Origin: Bacteroidales bacterium
Lineage (GTDB): Bacteria; Bacteroidota; Bacteroidia; Bacteroidales; P3
Assembly (NCBI GenBank): GCA_017530105.1
Contig: JAFXMW010000040.1
Span: 1-41,541 of the forward strand
Length of the DNA: 41,541 nt
Direction of reading: 5' to 3'
Of this stretch, positions 1 through 7,129 are shown in pieces. Under the pieces are notes generated by a model. It searched no databases. It worked only from the letters and a program-made list of their open reading frames with translations, and was not told the DNA's origin. Positions within the stretch are counted from its first letter, which is position 1, and each line of letters begins with the position of its first letter. Position numbers and translations under genes: made by a program.

Positions 1-3000
1 GTACCCTTGCTGCGGGGTCGTAGCCATGAAGTCCGGATTCCCGTCCTTCTTCATCGGCATTCCTCCGCTTTGCGGCTGCGTTGCGGCTGCATTCCCGCCC
101 TCTGTGGGCGTTTCAGCCTGTGCCGTGGGTGCTTGTCCCTCGGTAGCCGTGTTCGGCTGCTGTGGCTGCTGTGGCTGCTCTGCGGTCCCATGCCACCGCA
201 CCCTGTCGTTCAGCTTGCCGGGTACCTCAATCTTCGTCTGGCCGTCCACAGTGTACTCCACGAACATGCCGTTCTCGTCGGGGACAAACTTCCCTTTCTC
301 GTACCGCACACGTCCCACAATCTCGGCCACATGCTCCTGCCCGGCATTGTCCACAACGCCCATCACCATTCCGGGCGTATAATCCTCCGGCGCACCCTCA
401 ATCCGACCGTTCTGACCACTCTGACCACTCTGATTACTCCGACTCTGCTCCTCCAAAGCCTCCGGGGTAGTCACCTCGCCCACGCTCTGGATGCCCCTTT
501 CGCCGTAGGGGTCGTCAATGATAATGTTCTTGCCCTGTTCGGGGTCGTAAGCCGCAAGTGTCGGGATGCTCTTCTCGCGGTCGATGCTCCCGTCGGGGTT
601 CAGCACCACGTCGCTGCCGTCGAGCAGATACACCGTCTTGGGCTGGCCGTCGGCACCCTCCACGTTCAGCGTCACAGGATGGACGGTCCCGTCCTCCCGC
701 GTCATAGGCTTGTAAGCCTCACGCTTCTCCTCCGCTCTGTCCTCCGCATCATCGACAATACGTTGGTTCACGCCATCCATGGCCGACTTTGCACTGACAT
801 ACGCTGCAACCGCCCAAGTCACTTCATCGCTCACGTTGGGGTCGTTGTCATAGAGACGCTGCATCCCCAGCGGGTCTTCGTCAATCACTCCCACATTGTC
901 CTCGCCAATCAGCCCGACAAGTTTTTGCCGTGCGTCGTTATAGGCCTGATTGATATTGTTCCGCAACTCGTCCGTTTTCGCATCCTCATAGCCCGCATTA
1001 TACGACTGCTCGGCTGCTGCCTCCTGCGGGGTCTGTACACCCTCTGCATCGCGTTTCGCCTTTCCCTGCTCCATGCCCTGCCGTGCGATAACGGCTGCTG
1101 CATATCTCAATGCCGCCTCATGCTGCTCTGCTGAATCATCGGAGTCTGCCAACACTGAAAGGATAGCCGCTTTGGGGTCGGTTTCGATGGCTGCTTGCAC
1201 GGCTTCCCACCTGTCACCGAATGCCGATGCACCCATGCGGTTGGCCTTGTTGTACTGCCGTGCGTTGTGCGCTCTCTCCACGCCATAGCCTACTGTCTTT
1301 GCACCAGCAAAGAAACCGCCCATGAGTGCCACACCCAGAAACGTATCAACGTTGTTGTCCCAGTTGAACAGGCCTGTGTCGGGGTCTTTGTCAAGTGTCT
1401 GGTCGCCCACAACAAGAGCGTTGAGCAACCCACCGGCTATCTCTTCCGTGTACTCGCCCATCACTCCGTGCCACTGCGCCCGCTTTTCCAACTCGCTGAG
1501 GAATCCTGCCACCTTGCCAGCGGGTACTTTACTGATGAAGTCGCCGACGGCTTGCAGGCCTATCTTCTTTGAGAATGTGGAGTTGTAGGCGTTTTCAATC
1601 GCACCGCCTATCTTGTCCTTACCTCTGCCGACGGCTGCACCCGCCTTTGTACGGGCTATGCCTTTGCCCACCTTGCTCGCACCCTTGCCCAACAATCCCA
1701 ATGCGGGGCCGAAGTAGTTACCCAGCATTTCGGAGTAGTTTTCGATGGTGGTAGATGCAAACGCCTTGCCAAAGGATTTCATCACGCTCTCAGCGTCCGT
1801 GTGGCCGTCAAAGGTGATATTGCCCTGCTCGTCTGTTCCATAATGCAAGTTGCCCGCCATGCGCTGCATTGCGTCTGCGGCTGTCCGTGCGGCTCCCGTG
1901 GTTACCGCCATACCTCCTGCACCTACAGGGTCTAAAGCAATGCGTGTGCCATACTTCATAGCCTGCTTGGCCACGTAACGTTTGCCGCCCTTCTGGATGG
2001 CTTCCTTGCCGAACTTCTTGAGGGCATATCGTACCATTGCCTTGCTTGCACCCTTACCAATGCCCGCTGCGGGGTTGATAGCCATATCTATCATGAAAGG
2101 TATTGCCTCGGCTGTCACCTGTCCTGCCTTGTACCCTCTGCCCAACTCGCTGCCGAAATAGGCTGTGGTGGCAAGTTCAACGGCTTTCGCGTCAAGCAAT
2201 GCCCGCTGGCTCTCGGTCAGCTGCTCGCCCTTGTCGTATGCTTCCAACGCCCGCAGGATAGCGGCCTGGTCTGTAACGTCTGTAATGCCGAAATCCCATG
2301 TGCTGACATCGAAAAACTTGTCACGCATACCACGGCCAGCTCCAGCGAAGAAATTGCCGTTGCGACTTGCAGCGTTGGCCTCGTCTATTATCTTCTGTGA
2401 GTTGTCCAATGCGTGTTTGGCTGCTTGATAGTCGCGTGTGTCATCGCTGAGTTGTGAGGGTACAGCGTTGGCTGCGGGGTTGCCGCTCTCGGCTGCTTGC
2501 ATTGAACGTCCCATCCTTGCCCAAAAACCGCCCTTATCCAACTCGCTGCCGTAGTTGTCAAGGTCGCGTTGGTAGGCCTCTTGCAGTCGGCTGTCAATGT
2601 CGCTGCGCATAGTCTCCACCTGCCCGCCTTGACCGCCCACGGCATTACGCTGTGCATCGTACCTTGCTTTGGTGTCCTCCCCTTGCTCCAACGGCATATA
2701 TGACTTGTTGCCCTCCTCCTCGGTGGGTGCAAAGGGTGTCTGCTGCATCGGTGCGCCGCTCCACTGCCCGGCTCTCGGGGCCGGTGCCATCGGCTTGGCG
2801 GGTGCTTGGGGCTGCGGGTTGGCTTGCGGATAGCCTTGTGTGTTGCGTACAGGCATACCCATAGGCGATATGCCGTACCCGCCCACGCTGCCCATTGCTG
2901 TCTGCGATATGGGCGTTGCGTTGGTCTGCTGTCTGCCCTGCTCATACTGCTCTTGTGCCACATCGTAGCGGGTCTTGCGTTGTGCTTGCCGCTGCGCCTG

Positions 3001-3258
3001 CTGCTGCGCCCTGTTGCTCGCCTCGTCCACGCCATTCGCCTCGTTCATGTCGTGGGTGTTGTATGGGTAACCTAATTTTTGGTCGAACTCTTCAAACGTT
3101 CCGCTCGTCACTGCTCCGTCCGCTTTCAGCGCTTCGTAAAGTTGCTTTCGGTTGCTTGCGCTGCTCATGTATCCACGGAAGTAATCAAGGCTGTTCTGCA
3201 CTGCACCATCCGCTTTCAGTGCGTTGTATAATTCTTCTACTTTGTCGGGAGTAGGCAT
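1..3258 (-). CDS. Large phage virion-like protein, partial (C-terminus beyond the window)
   Basis: Reading the minus strand from the ATG at 3258-3256 gives 1086 codons with no stop before the left edge, so the true protein is longer. The N-terminus has two similar segments of about 25-30 residues, each containing LYxALKADGAV (about residues 10-20 and 40-50). A Gln/Pro/Ala-rich linker follows (about 70-165), then Ala/Gly-rich stretches that could be membrane-active (about 400-500 and 610-640), and acidic and Gln/Pro-rich C-terminal parts. No catalytic motif was recognised. Very large low-complexity proteins of this sort beside coiled-coil and Ala-rich proteins are typical of internal or ejected virion proteins in Bacteroidales phages; that is family-level inference. 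The start lies 3 nt past the stop of the gene at 3262-4200, which suggests translational coupling. Phage assignment is likely; the exact role is unknown. Confidence 0.7.
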   Translation of the reverse strand, partial: MPTPDKVEELYNALKADGAVQNSLDYFRGYMSSASNRKQLYEALKADGAVTSGTFEEFDQKLGYPYNTHDMNEANGVDEASNRAQQQAQRQAQRKTRYDVAQEQYEQGRQQTNATPISQTAMGSVGGYGISPMGMPVRNTQGYPQANPQPQAPAKPMAPAPRAGQWSGAPMQQTPFAPTEEEGNKSYMPLEQGEDTKARYDAQRNAVGGQGGQVETMRSDIDSRLQEAYQRDLDNYGSELDKGGFWARMGRSMQAAESGNPAANAVPSQLSDDTRDYQAAKHALDNSQKIIDEANAASRNGNFFAGAGRGMRDKFFDVSTWDFGITDVTDQAAILRALEAYDKGEQLTESQRALLDAKAVELATTAYFGSELGRGYKAGQVTAEAIPFMIDMAINPAAGIGKGASKAMVRYALKKFGKEAIQKGGKRYVAKQAMKYGTRIALDPVGAGGMAVTTGAARTAADAMQRMAGNLHYGTDEQGNITFDGHTDAESVMKSFGKAFASTTIENYSEMLGNYFGPALGLLGKGASKVGKGIARTKAGAAVGRGKDKIGGAIENAYNSTFSKKIGLQAVGDFISKVPAGKVAGFLSELEKRAQWHGVMGEYTEEIAGGLLNALVVGDQTLDKDPDTGLFNWDNNVDTFLGVALMGGFFAGAKTVGYGVERAHNARQYNKANRMGASAFGDRWEAVQAAIETDPKAAILSVLADSDDSAEQHEAALRYAAAVIARQGMEQGKAKRDAEGVQTPQEAAAEQSYNAGYEDAKTDELRNNINQAYNDARQKLVGLIGEDNVGVIDEDPLGMQRLYDNDPNVSDEVTWAVAAYVSAKSAMDGVNQRIVDDAEDRAEEKREAYKPMTREDGTVHPVTLNVEGADGQPKTVYLLDGSDVVLNPDGSIDREKSIPTLAAYDPEQGKNIIIDDPYGERGIQSVGEVTTPEALEEQSRSNQSGQSGQNGRIEGAPEDYTPGMVMGVVDNAGQEHVAEIVGRVRYEKGKFVPDENGMFVEYTVDGQTKIEVPGKLNDRVRWHGTAEQPQQPQQPNTATEGQAPTAQAETPTEGGNAAATQPQSGGMPMKKDGNPDFMATTPQQGY

Positions 3259-3261
3259 ATT

Positions 3262-4200
3262 TTACAGATTTAAGTTTCTTGTATTTTTTAAATTGCCACT
3301 ATAAGTACTGTTACCGCTTTTCTGCCCTGCTGTGGCTGCTTTGGGTGTTGTCGCTTGTGTAGTGCCGTCGCTCGTTGTGGTGGTCGTGCCACTATCACCA
3401 TCGGTACTACGCACCGTACGCCACTTCTTCACCACCTTGCCACTCACGGGGTCGTATTCATAGTTTTCTTCGTACTCGTCCAGCTGGTGGCGTATCTTGC
3501 TCAACCGCTGCAACGCCACGCGCTGCTGCTCGAGGGTAATCTTCTGGTCGTAATAAGCCTGACGTATCTCGGCCTCTTGCCGTTTGAGTTCCAGCTTCGC
3601 CTCCTCTATGCCGTGCTTCCACTCCTGTTCATCCTTTGCTATATTCAGCTTGTCGGTTTTCAAGGCAAGTTCCTTCTCCCGCAACGCCAGCTGCTCGTTC
3701 TTCAGCCTGTACCCCTCTTCTGCGTTCCGCTGCTTCGAGACGTTCTGCACATAGTTAAGGTACTCCGCACGCCTCTTGTCGCGCTCAGCCTTGGCCTTTT
3801 CGTAACGTTTCCGCGACACCTCGCTCATCAGGCTCTTGTCCACCTCCTGGCTCGGGGCGTACCGGTCCGTGTGGTACAGGTCGCCGATGGCTCGCGCCAT
3901 GTCCGCTATGCCGTTCACCATGTCGCGGCTCTTCTGTCGCCGTGCCTCGGCCTCGTCGTCGCGCCGCATGGCATCGTACTGGCCCAGCAGCCAGTCCACA
4001 TCATATCTCTGTGGGGTGGTGGATTCATCACTCGGAACACTCTGACCATCTTGATCACTCCGATTCTCCACCTCGCCAGCATGAAAGCCTTCGGCCACAG
4101 GCTGGCCAAACTGACGGGGCTCGCCGCCGTGCAGCATGTCCTGCATCTTCCGTGTGACTTCCCCGTCCGTCAGCTTCTTTTTTTTCTTATCGTCAGCCAT
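3262..4200 (-). CDS. Coiled-coil phage protein of unknown function
   Basis: A 312-residue soluble protein with a Lys-rich start (MADDKKKKKL). A long charged, heptad-like region runs from about residue 115 to 245, rich in Lys, Glu, Arg and Gln, and predicts an extended coiled coil. The C-terminal 60 residues are Thr/Ser/Gly-rich and probably disordered. There is no signal peptide or membrane segment. It sits between an Ala-rich virion-like gene (4247-4858) and the giant virion-like gene (start 3258, 3-nt gap), all on the same strand, so it is probably part of one late structural operon. Four 9-nt-period ATAGA units lie immediately upstream of its start. I do not recognise a named family. A scaffold or internal virion protein is possible but unproven. 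Confidence 0.65.
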   Translation of the reverse strand: MADDKKKKKLTDGEVTRKMQDMLHGGEPRQFGQPVAEGFHAGEVENRSDQDGQSVPSDESTTPQRYDVDWLLGQYDAMRRDDEAEARRQKSRDMVNGIADMARAIGDLYHTDRYAPSQEVDKSLMSEVSRKRYEKAKAERDKRRAEYLNYVQNVSKQRNAEEGYRLKNEQLALREKELALKTDKLNIAKDEQEWKHGIEEAKLELKRQEAEIRQAYYDQKITLEQQRVALQRLSKIRHQLDEYEENYEYDPVSGKVVKKWRTVRSTDGDSGTTTTTSDGTTQATTPKAATAGQKSGNSTYSGNLKNTRNLNL

Positions 4201-4205
4201 AATAT

Positions 4206-4237
4206 TCTATAGGTTCTATCCAATCTATTGTCTCTAT
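4206..4237 (-). repeat. Four 9-nt-period ATAGA repeats upstream of the 4200 gene
   Basis: On the plus strand TCTAT occurs at 4206, 4215, 4224 and 4233, exactly 9 nt apart. On the coding strand this reads as ATAGA units, the last one about 5 nt before the ATG. The same arrangement precedes two other minus-strand genes of this element, which argues against chance. A translational or transcriptional leader element is inferred. Confidence 0.6.
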
Positions 4238-4246
4238 CACCCTCTT

Positions 4247-4858
4247 CTACCAATACTTCTTCCAACCCTCTTCATACAGGTCTTTGCCCGTCCCAAGGTT
4301 AGGCACCGCCGGTGCCCCCTGCACCCCTGGCACTCCCGCAACGCTCTTGCCAAGCCCGATAGCCTCGTCTATCCCGCTGCCCATCGTCGCCGCGGCACTC
4401 GCCGCTCCTTGCGCCGCCTTAGTCAGTGCAGCGGCACGCTGAGCCTCCAGGTTGTTCAGCTGGTTGTCAAGCCCCGCACGGGTCTGCTGGTACTGCTGCT
4501 CTATCTCGTCCTTGCGGTTCTCGCCTGCCGCCGCTATACGGCTTGCAGCCTCCGCCATCGCCTCCGCATTGGCCGCTTTCGTCGCCGCCACGCTCTCCTC
4601 CGTGCCTCCGGCCACAGCCTGCGCACCCTGCGCCGCACGGTTGCGCTCACGGATGCGTCGAGCCGTCTCGGTCAGCACACGCTGCGCGTCGGCACGCTGA
4701 GTAGTGTCCTCGTTGTACCTGCGGTCGTACCAGTTTTGGTTATCACGCTGCCTCTGTTCAAGGTTTTTCTTCACCCCTTTCATTGCCTGCGAAGCCTTCC
4801 AGCCACCATACAGCGACGATGCCAGCCCCAACGCCCCGCCAATAATCGAACCATTCAT
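4247..4858 (-). CDS. Ala/Gly-rich virion-like protein
   Basis: A 203-residue protein. The first about 25 residues are a Gly/Ala/Leu-rich hydrophobic stretch (IIGGALGLASSLYGGW), followed by a long Ala/Glu/Arg/Gln helical region that looks like a coiled coil (about 30-155), and a Gly/Pro-rich tail. This make-up (hydrophobic Gly-rich start, then Ala-rich helix) resembles internal virion or ejection proteins of podovirus-like phages, by general similarity only. It is the first gene of the minus-strand structural run, with 46 nt to the next gene. Its leader has the 9-nt-period repeats. No enzymatic motif is visible. Confidence 0.6.
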   Translation of the reverse strand: MNGSIIGGALGLASSLYGGWKASQAMKGVKKNLEQRQRDNQNWYDRRYNEDTTQRADAQRVLTETARRIRERNRAAQGAQAVAGGTEESVAATKAANAEAMAEAASRIAAAGENRKDEIEQQYQQTRAGLDNQLNNLEAQRAAALTKAAQGAASAAATMGSGIDEAIGLGKSVAGVPGVQGAPAVPNLGTGKDLYEEGWKKYW

Positions 4859-4882
4859 ATTTTATTGTTATTTAATATTTTA

Positions 4883-4914
4883 TCTATAATATCTATTCAA
4901 TCTATAATATCTAT
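4883..4914 (-). repeat. Four 9-nt-period ATAGA repeats upstream of the 4858 gene
   Basis: TCTAT occurs on the plus strand at 4883, 4892, 4901 and 4910, exactly 9 nt apart, so the coding strand carries four ATAGA units ending 24 nt before the ATG at 4858. The block is also a 17-bp direct repeat (4883-4899 and 4901-4917). It lies between divergent genes (minus from 4858, plus from 4981). Confidence 0.6.
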
Positions 4915-4948
4915 TCACAAGATATAATCATAGTGCAAAAATACAACC

Positions 4949-4956
4949 GTACCTTT
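4949..4956 (+). promoter_or_regulatory. Bacteroidales-type -7 promoter box for the 4981 gene
   Basis: TACCTTTG matches the TAnnTTTG -7 consensus of the Bacteroidetes primary sigma factor. It lies about 25 nt upstream of the ATG at 4981, implying a very short leader. No convincing -33 TTTG box is seen, so the call rests on the -7 box and position. Confidence 0.5.
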
Positions 4957-4980
4957 GCAACTCAATTATAAGTTGTGAAT

Positions 4981-5325
4981 ATGCCAAAAGGAAGGAAATC
5001 CGGCGACGGCCGCGGTCGCCTCGGTGGCCGACAGAAAGGCACCCCAAACAAAGAGGACCAGCCGCTGAAAGCCGTCCTGCACCAGAAGAGCGAAGCCTAC
5101 TTCACCGTCCCCGTCGATGATGAAGGCAACACCCAATTCGACCTCGACATGCGCGAAATGGAACCCGCCATGCGTGCCAAGCTGCAAATGGACATGCTGC
5201 AGTACCACACCCCAAAGATGCAGTCCGTCTCAGCCGACATGAACGTCAAGGAGGTCAACAAAACCTACACCGACCGTCTCGCCCGCCTCTCCCGTGGCGA
5301 AACCATCCCCAACGACACCGACTAA
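4981..5325 (+). CDS. Small phage protein with GRxxGTPNK motif (possible terminase small subunit-like or DNA-binding)
   Basis: A 114-residue protein. The ATG at 4981 is preferred over an in-frame GTG at 4975 because the promoter box is so close. The first 25 residues are strongly basic, with GGRQKGTPNK, a motif seen at the start of many short phage proteins including small terminase-like DNA-binding proteins. The middle is acidic and the C-terminus carries KTYTDRLARL. It is the only plus-strand gene of the element, transcribed away from the structural genes and towards the integrase, and has its own promoter and terminator. The terminase link is a guess from the motif and genomic position. The gene itself looks real from codon content, promoter and terminator. 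Confidence 0.6.
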   Translation: MPKGRKSGDGRGRLGGRQKGTPNKEDQPLKAVLHQKSEAYFTVPVDDEGNTQFDLDMREMEPAMRAKLQMDMLQYHTPKMQSVSADMNVKEVNKTYTDRLARLSRGETIPNDTD

Positions 5326-5368
5326 CCCCATTTCTTTTACTACTTTTACTACTTTAGTAAACATTTTT

Positions 5369-5400
5369 GCTCGCCTTACCGATAAGGTGAGCAATTTTTA
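5369..5400 (+). terminator. Rho-independent terminator after the 4981 gene
   Basis: GCTCGCCTTA (5369-5378) pairs with TAAGGTGAGC (5383-5392) through a 4-nt loop, with one G-T wobble, followed by AATTTTTA. It lies 44 nt after the stop of the small plus-strand gene. Confidence 0.75.
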
Positions 5401-5415
5401 TACGCCTATTCGCCA

Positions 5416-5452
5416 AAAACAACAAGCGGGTAGCCGTTCTCGGCCACCCGCT
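5416..5452 (-). terminator. Terminator after the integrase gene
   Basis: The arms 5425-5436 and 5441-5452 form a 12-bp GC-rich stem with one mismatch and a 4-nt loop. On the minus strand the stem is followed by a T-rich run (TTGTTGTTTTT). It begins 14 nt past the integrase stop, facing the plus-strand terminator at 5369, so the pair separates convergent genes. Confidence 0.75.
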
Positions 5453-5465
5453 TTCTCTATCCTAT

Positions 5466-6635
5466 CTATATCATCTTCTCCATTTCCTCCGCAATCGTCT
5501 CGTCCAGCAGCTTGGCATAAATCTGCCGCGTCATCTTCGTGGACGAATGCCCCAACACCTTACTCACCACCTCCATCTCCACCCCGCTGTTCAGCAGCAG
5601 TGTAGCCCCCGTGTGTCGTGCCCAGTGCGACGACACCGGCTTGTTGATACCCGCCATCGTCGCCAGCATCTTCAAATACTGGTTGTACTTCTGGTTCGAC
5701 ATCATCGGCAACTTCCCGCCGTACCGCTCGAGAATCTCCTGCGCTTGGGGCAGCAGCAGAAAAGTGAACTCCTGCCGCGTCTTGCCGCGCCTGCCCACAT
5801 ACATAGGCCTCCCCTTCACCTCCCGAATCCTCGCCGGGTCGAAAGCGGCCATATCAACATACGACAGACAGGTATAAGTCTGAAAAATGAACAGATCACG
5901 CGCGTGCCGCAGGTAGTCGATGGGCGGGTCCATGGCTGCAAGCCTTGCAAACTCCCCCGCCGTGAGGTACTTCTCCAGTGCGTCGCCGCCGGATTTATCC
6001 TTATTAATATGTATATGCTTGTAAGGGTTGCGCTGCATGATACCCTCGTCGATAGCGTCGATGATGAACGAATTGAGGAAACGGTGGTAGTTCCCCCACT
6101 TGCTGCAGTCCTTCATACCCTGACGGGTCAAGGCCTCATCCATCCGCATGATGTTCGCCTCGGTAATATCTGCAAAGGTGAGCATCCCGCCCCATTGGTC
6201 GAACCACCGCAGGAAACGGTCGTACCGCTCCTGGCTGTCCTCCGAACGTCCGTACTTGCGTATTGCCGCCCGCTCGGTGAAATAGTCCATCAGCTTTTTT
6301 TCGTGCGGCACGTTCGCCGTAATCTGCCGTTCCGACGCGTGGTTGATGTCCGCGACGATAGTGTCCATATCCAACCGTCCGCGCTCCATGAGGTCGTTGA
6401 CAGTCTTTCGGGCGTTGAGGACGTACATGTCGAGAGCGTTCTGCAGCTCCAGAGCGTCCAGACGGTTCACGATGCGTCCGTCGCGCCAATGCTTAGGCAG
6501 CACACGTATGCCCGTCACCGCAAAGCGTTGGATGCGCTTGTAGGTGATGCGCAGCTCGATTGTCCCCTCCTTTGTAGAAGAAGCCTTCTTCTTGCGGTCA
6601 AAGATTAATTTCATCAATGCTGTCCCGGTAGCCAT
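5466..6635 (-). CDS. int: Tyrosine recombinase / phage integrase
   Basis: A 389-residue site-specific recombinase, read from the ATG at 6635 (MATGTALMK); an in-frame ATG at 6614 (MKLIF) is an equally plausible start. The N-terminal about 90 residues match an arm-type DNA-binding domain (KEGTIELRITYKR), followed by a SAM-like core-binding domain (about 100-200) and the catalytic domain. Visible catalytic residues are HWAR (His-x-x-Arg), LGHSS, and the nucleophile Tyr at about 373 in QIYAK. Where most integrases have the first Arg (TGLR), this has TCLSYVDM with no Arg, as known for IntDOT of CTnDOT. It lies just beyond the 3' end of tRNA-Ser, so it should drive integration there. Its leader has the 9-nt-period repeats, and its upstream region has short direct repeats that could be arm sites. 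Confidence 0.93.
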   Translation of the reverse strand: MATGTALMKLIFDRKKKASSTKEGTIELRITYKRIQRFAVTGIRVLPKHWRDGRIVNRLDALELQNALDMYVLNARKTVNDLMERGRLDMDTIVADINHASERQITANVPHEKKLMDYFTERAAIRKYGRSEDSQERYDRFLRWFDQWGGMLTFADITEANIMRMDEALTRQGMKDCSKWGNYHRFLNSFIIDAIDEGIMQRNPYKHIHINKDKSGGDALEKYLTAGEFARLAAMDPPIDYLRHARDLFIFQTYTCLSYVDMAAFDPARIREVKGRPMYVGRRGKTRQEFTFLLLPQAQEILERYGGKLPMMSNQKYNQYLKMLATMAGINKPVSSHWARHTGATLLLNSGVEMEVVSKVLGHSSTKMTRQIYAKLLDETIAEEMEKMI

Positions 6636-6644
6636 AATAAAAAG

Positions 6645-6676
6645 TCTATTGAGTCTATAAAATCTATTGTATCTAA
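6645..6676 (-). repeat. Four 9-nt-period repeats upstream of the integrase
   Basis: TCTAT at 6645, 6654 and 6663 and a TCTAA variant at 6672, exactly 9 nt apart, giving ATAGA units on the coding strand 9 nt before the ATG at 6635. This is the third instance in this element. Two further TCTAT units with the same spacing lie at 5456 and 5465, overlapping the integrase stop. Confidence 0.55.
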
Positions 6677-6684
6677 TCACGAAT

Positions 6685-6760
6685 GGTATTACATTTTGTA
6701 GTACCACGGTATTACATTTTGTGCTTATGAGTGCTTATGAGTGCTTATGATAATAAGCAC
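6685..6760. repeat. Two sets of short direct repeats between integrase and tRNA (candidate integrase or excisionase sites)
   Basis: GGTATTACATTTTGT occurs at 6685-6699 and again at 6708-6722, 23 bp apart. Overlapping its end, GTGCTTATGA is repeated three times in tandem (6721-6730, 6731-6740, 6741-6750). A near-inverted copy follows (6751-6760, reading GTGCTTATTA on the minus strand). Phased short repeats in the int-att interval are typical of arm-type integrase or directionality-factor sites; that function is inferred. Confidence 0.6.
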
Positions 6761-6848
6761 AAAAAACCGCGTTCTCTATCCAAAATCCCATTTCCAACAA
6801 ATCCTAACATACTGACACACAACTGCAACCCCCACACAACCAAACAAT

Positions 6849-6880
6849 AAAAGGGAGCCACACAACAACGACTCCCTTTT
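6849..6880 (-). terminator. Terminator downstream of tRNA-Ser
   Basis: AAAAGGGAG and CTCCCTTTT form a 9-bp stem around a 14-nt loop. On the minus strand, where the tRNA is read, it ends in TTTTATTG. It lies 9 nt beyond the tRNA 3' end. Confidence 0.7.
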
Positions 6881-6888
6881 CAATTCAG

Positions 6889-6976
6889 CGGAAAGGAGGG
6901 GATTCGAACCCCTGAAGCGCTTTTAACGCTTACTCGCTTTCCAGGCGGGCCTCTTCAACCACTCGAGCACCTTTCC
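6889..6976 (-). tRNA. tRNA-Ser (anticodon GGA)
   Basis: On the minus strand the sequence begins with acceptor strand GGAAAGG (6976-6970), which pairs with CCTTTCC (6896-6890); the discriminator is G at 6889. The anticodon loop reads CTGGAAA, giving GGA, which reads UCC/UCU serine codons. There is a long variable arm (AAGCG with CGCTT), as expected for tRNA-Ser, and a standard T arm (AGGGG-TTCGAAT-CCCCT). CCA is not encoded. The 3' end points at the integrase, so the T-arm/acceptor segment is the probable attachment site core of the element to the left. Confidence 0.95.
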
Positions 6977-7079
6977 ATTGTGACAACCGAGGAGTGAAAA
7001 ATGAGATTTTACACACTCTTTTCATCTCTGAAATCGGGTGCAAAAGTACTACTTTTTTCGCAATTAGCAAAAAAAAATG

Positions 7080-7087
7080 TATTTTTG
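7080..7087 (+). promoter_or_regulatory. -7 promoter box for the M49-like lipoprotein gene
   Basis: TATTTTTG fits the TAnnTTTG Bacteroidetes -7 consensus and is followed by GC, as often seen. It lies 43 nt upstream of the ATG at 7130. Confidence 0.5.
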
Positions 7088-7129
7088 CATTTGTTGATTA
7101 ACACAGAAATAACGATAAAACTACTAAAA

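Noticed and set aside
7-1134. Long plus-strand open frame opposite the giant phage gene
   Set aside because: It is antisense to a minus-strand frame that is open over all 3258 nt, begins with a coupled start and gives a sensible virion-like protein. The plus frame gives a His/Leu/Arg-rich shadow product.
2388-3035. Minus-strand open frame of 215 codons
   Set aside because: It overlaps the giant gene in another frame of the same strand and has Arg/Thr/Pro-rich shadow composition.
3355-4212. Plus-strand open frame opposite the coiled-coil gene
   Set aside because: Shadow of 3262-4200. The minus frame has normal charged coiled-coil composition and a repeat-bearing leader.
5547-6608. Plus-strand open frame opposite the integrase
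   Set aside because: The minus strand encodes a clear tyrosine recombinase with catalytic motifs; the plus product has no recognisable family.
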